From assembly GCA_030549775.1 (NCBI GenBank), contig CM060176.1, positions 95,161,815 to 95,225,814 on the forward strand: a stretch of DNA of 64,000 nucleotides, read 5' to 3'. The notes beneath the pieces are model-generated. The model saw only the letters and a program-made list of their open reading frames with translations, made no database searches and was not told where the DNA came from. The translations under genes and the position numbers were made by a program. Positions 61,654 to 64,000 of the stretch are shown here, one piece after another. Every line of letters begins with the position of its first letter. Position 1 is the first letter of the stretch. The stretch comes from Tamarix chinensis. Its lineage: Eukaryota > Streptophyta > Magnoliopsida > Caryophyllales > Tamaricaceae.

Positions 61654-62000
61654 CCACTATTATAGCCGGTGGATCAGTCAAATATAGGACATAACACACC
61701 TGACCACTATTATATATCGGTGGATCGGTCTCTAGGGAAAGATTGATGCTTCTGGCCACTATTATGCCAGTGGATCAGTCTGGCCCCGACTCTCGTGGTG
61801 TTCCATTGTAAGTACTTAGTATCTTTTAAATGTCTTATCAAACTTAGGGTTCGGTTTATCGAGCTCGGGATCCCCCACTATTATAGACAGTGGATCGGTC
61901 ACCTACAGGGCAGAATGCACCTGACCACTATTCTTTGTCGGTGGATTGATCTCCATGGCACCCCAGCACGGTGCCACTATTATACCGGTGGATCAGTCTG
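61654..62000. repeat. CACTATTATAGCCGGTGGATCAGT degenerate array in LTR6
   Basis: Six units of the family motif, with the GAGCTCGGGAxCCCCCACTATT phrase in the middle also found in LTR1 (27.30 kb). Confidence 0.8.
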
Positions 62001-63766
62001 GGTCTGGCTCAATAATCTTCCACTTTACATAATTAGTGTTTTGCCGTGTGTTATTCAACAGATTCCACCCTAGACATGCATGACTAACTCCATCTACACT
62101 TATCCTCCCAAGAAGGTCCGCCTCATATCTTGAGACTTTTACACCTCCTAACTCACCTCAACAACCTTTCCTTATTCCACTTGCTCACACTAGAGGCCCA
62201 AATCCTAAGTGTGTGGGTCAAGGCCCACTACCTAACACCTCTAAGTCCATCACAGTCTTACTTCAAGGTTTTCTCCAAAAACCCTAAGTTGGGGCCTATG
62301 TGACCCGTCATTCTCTGCCTCACACAATCCAAACTATTTTAACACCCCACACATCACAACCTTTAGATTCACCCTCATCATCTCACTTTTACTTCCCCAA
62401 ATACACGTATAACCATAAAACTCTAGGTGGCCACACCAAACCCTAGCATCCTCCTTCCCACATGTTACCCTTCCATTTCTCACCTTCCACTCTCGTTTTC
62501 CCATAATACCCATACTCACCCCACACATGATAATCCTTCTTCATCGCATACTCCACTCATCCTCATTTATTTTTCCTTTTTACCACCTTCTCAGATTAGG
62601 GTTTCCTCCCAAGCCCTAACTCAGTCTCCTATGCACCCTTATACTATCTCACGTACTATTTTCACCCAAAGCCTCCAATCACCCAAACAACTCTTCCATT
62701 ACCTTCCTCACACCCCAAGACAACTTTCCATACGTAAATTTTACCCCCATGCGGACTCTATCCATCCCATGCAAACCCTCAAAGTTTCCATGCAAAATCC
62801 TAAAATTCCCATACAAACCCTAGATTTTCCTATCTCCCCTACAAAGTTCGCCCACTCTTTTATTTTATTTAAATCCCCCTTTTATTCTTCCACTCATGGA
62901 TCATGGATTATTTAGGTCAATCCTACCTACGTTAGCTAATTTACTTCCCCTTGGTTATCTTACTTTCCCAATTTTTCTTTTTAATCCTTCCATCCCACAT
63001 TACCACATTAATATCCTAGAATGCATGTCCTAGAGGGCCACATCACATCACATCACAATTCACAGTATATACATATTAAACACACGCCATAAGAAAGCAC
63101 ATGAGCATACCTCAATTCCAAGCTGCGCTACATATAGAACAGTTAAAATAATAGCACAAGATACACAACATATCATTATACATGGAATCTAAGGCATATA
63201 AGACACATAGCACACATAAGGCCTTAGCTACACCCTTACCTATTATGTCACCGGTCTTAGAACACGCTCTTATGCCTCCTCAAGATTTTGACTGGTTTCA
63301 CCTATAAAAGGGAAAACTAAGGATTAGTTTTTCTCATACCAAAAATACTATTATTTTCTATTTTATTCTAAGATTAGGGTTACTATTATTAAAGGGGACT
63401 TTACAAGTGAAAAAATAGGGTTTTTATCCTCAAGTTAGCCTATTAGATTATTACTAGTCAAAATAGGTTTATGTTAACATTTATAGCTATATTTATATTA
63501 TTAAATCTAATAGCTTTATTTCTTCTAATAATAGTAATAACACTAGTTGTAGAAAAAATAGCGATATTAATGATAATAGTAATACTAATACTCCTAGTAA
63601 TAGAAACCCTTGTATTTTTAAGGCTAAGACTAATTATAGGGTTAGGGATAAAATAATAATATAGCAATAGTAATACTAACAAAATACTAATATTGCTAAG
63701 GATAATATTAATAATAGTATTAATATTTGAAATAATGATAATATAAGGGTTTGAATATTTTTATCA

Positions 63767-63801
<35 letters not shown>

Positions 63802-63858
63802 ATAGTAATAATAACAACAATAATAAAAATAGTAGTAGTAGTAGTAGTAGTAGTAGTA
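63767..63858. repeat. (TAG)n microsatellite, interrupted
   Basis: Two TAG runs (63,767-63,800 and 63,829-63,858) separated by AATAAxAAC sequence. Confidence 0.9.
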
Positions 63859-63933
63859 ATACTATAGCAACAATGATAATGATAAGGGAATTAGAAATAA
63901 TATTAGCAATATTCGAATAATAGATGATAATAA

Positions 63934-64000
<67 letters not shown>
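63934..64000. repeat. (AAT)n microsatellite at the window end
   Basis: At least 22 AAT units, running into the window edge, so its full length is unknown. Confidence 0.95.

Larger units (their letters stand above)
60380..64000 (+). mobile_element. LTR6: giant LTR-like unit, plus strand, continues past the window
   Basis: It starts TGTGACACCCCCATTTTTCAC after the possible target pentamer TACTA (60375-60379). It has the CACTATTATAGCCGGTGGATCAGTC array at 61.65-62.00 kb and then a CCCTAA-rich zone. At 63.20-63.32 kb it matches LTR2 25.18-25.30 kb (GGCCTTAGCTAxxxCC, TCTTATGCCTCCTC). Its purine-rich block and 3' end would lie beyond 64,000. The 162-codon frame at 62,427-62,915 is in the C-rich part and shows no domain. 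Confidence 0.75.

Noticed and set aside
62427..62915. 162-codon frame
   Set aside because: It is C-rich DNA inside LTR6 without a domain, codon bias or splice context.

Overview
This window is repeat-dominated nuclear DNA of a flowering plant. The species cannot be fixed from the sequence. The evidence is a plant-type fibrillarin gene with five GT-AG introns, telo-box and site II promoter motifs, a nuclear tRNA-Glu, AT-rich spacers with (AAT)n microsatellites, and many LTR-retrotransposon and hAT-like fragments. I see no bacterial operon, CRISPR array or viral gene set.

Layout. 0-11.5 kb: AT-rich spacer with a short ARMC6-like exon fragment (480-617, minus), an intact tRNA-Glu(UUC) (2733-2804), decayed retroelement DNA with CGACTGGT-type repeats, small inverted-repeat elements and a 109-bp tandem duplication. 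11.6-15.5 kb: the only intact protein-coding gene I recognise, fibrillarin, on the minus strand (six coding exons, 311 codons). Its fourth intron holds two tandem copies of a box C/D snoRNA on the same strand, so the gene for the snoRNP methyltransferase also carries guide-RNA candidates for it. 15.5-18.2 kb: very AT-rich spacer.

18.2-37.3 kb: a decayed Tat/Athila-group Ty3/gypsy element on the plus strand is split into gag-protease (18.2-19.2 kb) and RNase H tail-integrase (35.5-37.3 kb). In the gap lies a nest of LTR-like units of one family (ends TGTAACACCCC...GGGGxATTACA). LTR4 (plus, truncated) is interrupted by LTR3 (minus), which is interrupted by LTR2 (plus), which is interrupted by LTR1 (plus, 5,246 bp). 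LTR1 has a perfect CTAGG target duplication, LTR2 has CTATT on both sides, and LTR3 has CTAAG/TTGAG. An Athila-type gag and primer-binding site on the minus strand abut the truncated end of LTR4.

37.4-50.6 kb: roughly 115-bp tandem repeats, a minus-strand coding remnant, then a minus-strand Ty1/copia element with 5' LTR, primer-binding site, gag, protease, integrase and RT remnants. It is split by LTR5 (minus, 5.7 kb, perfect ACTAC duplication), which itself received two hAT-like elements. 50.6-64 kb: spacer with possible decayed exons, another hAT-like element with an (AC)n tract, a possible Sirevirus-like LTR, and LTR6 of the same giant family starting at 60,380 and running off the window.

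Most long open frames here are C- or G-rich low-complexity translations inside the giant LTR-like units, not genes. The most interesting signals are the tandem intronic snoRNAs, the four-level nest, the fact that every complete copy of the giant family lacks an internal region, and the degenerate short-repeat arrays and conserved hairpin inside that family.
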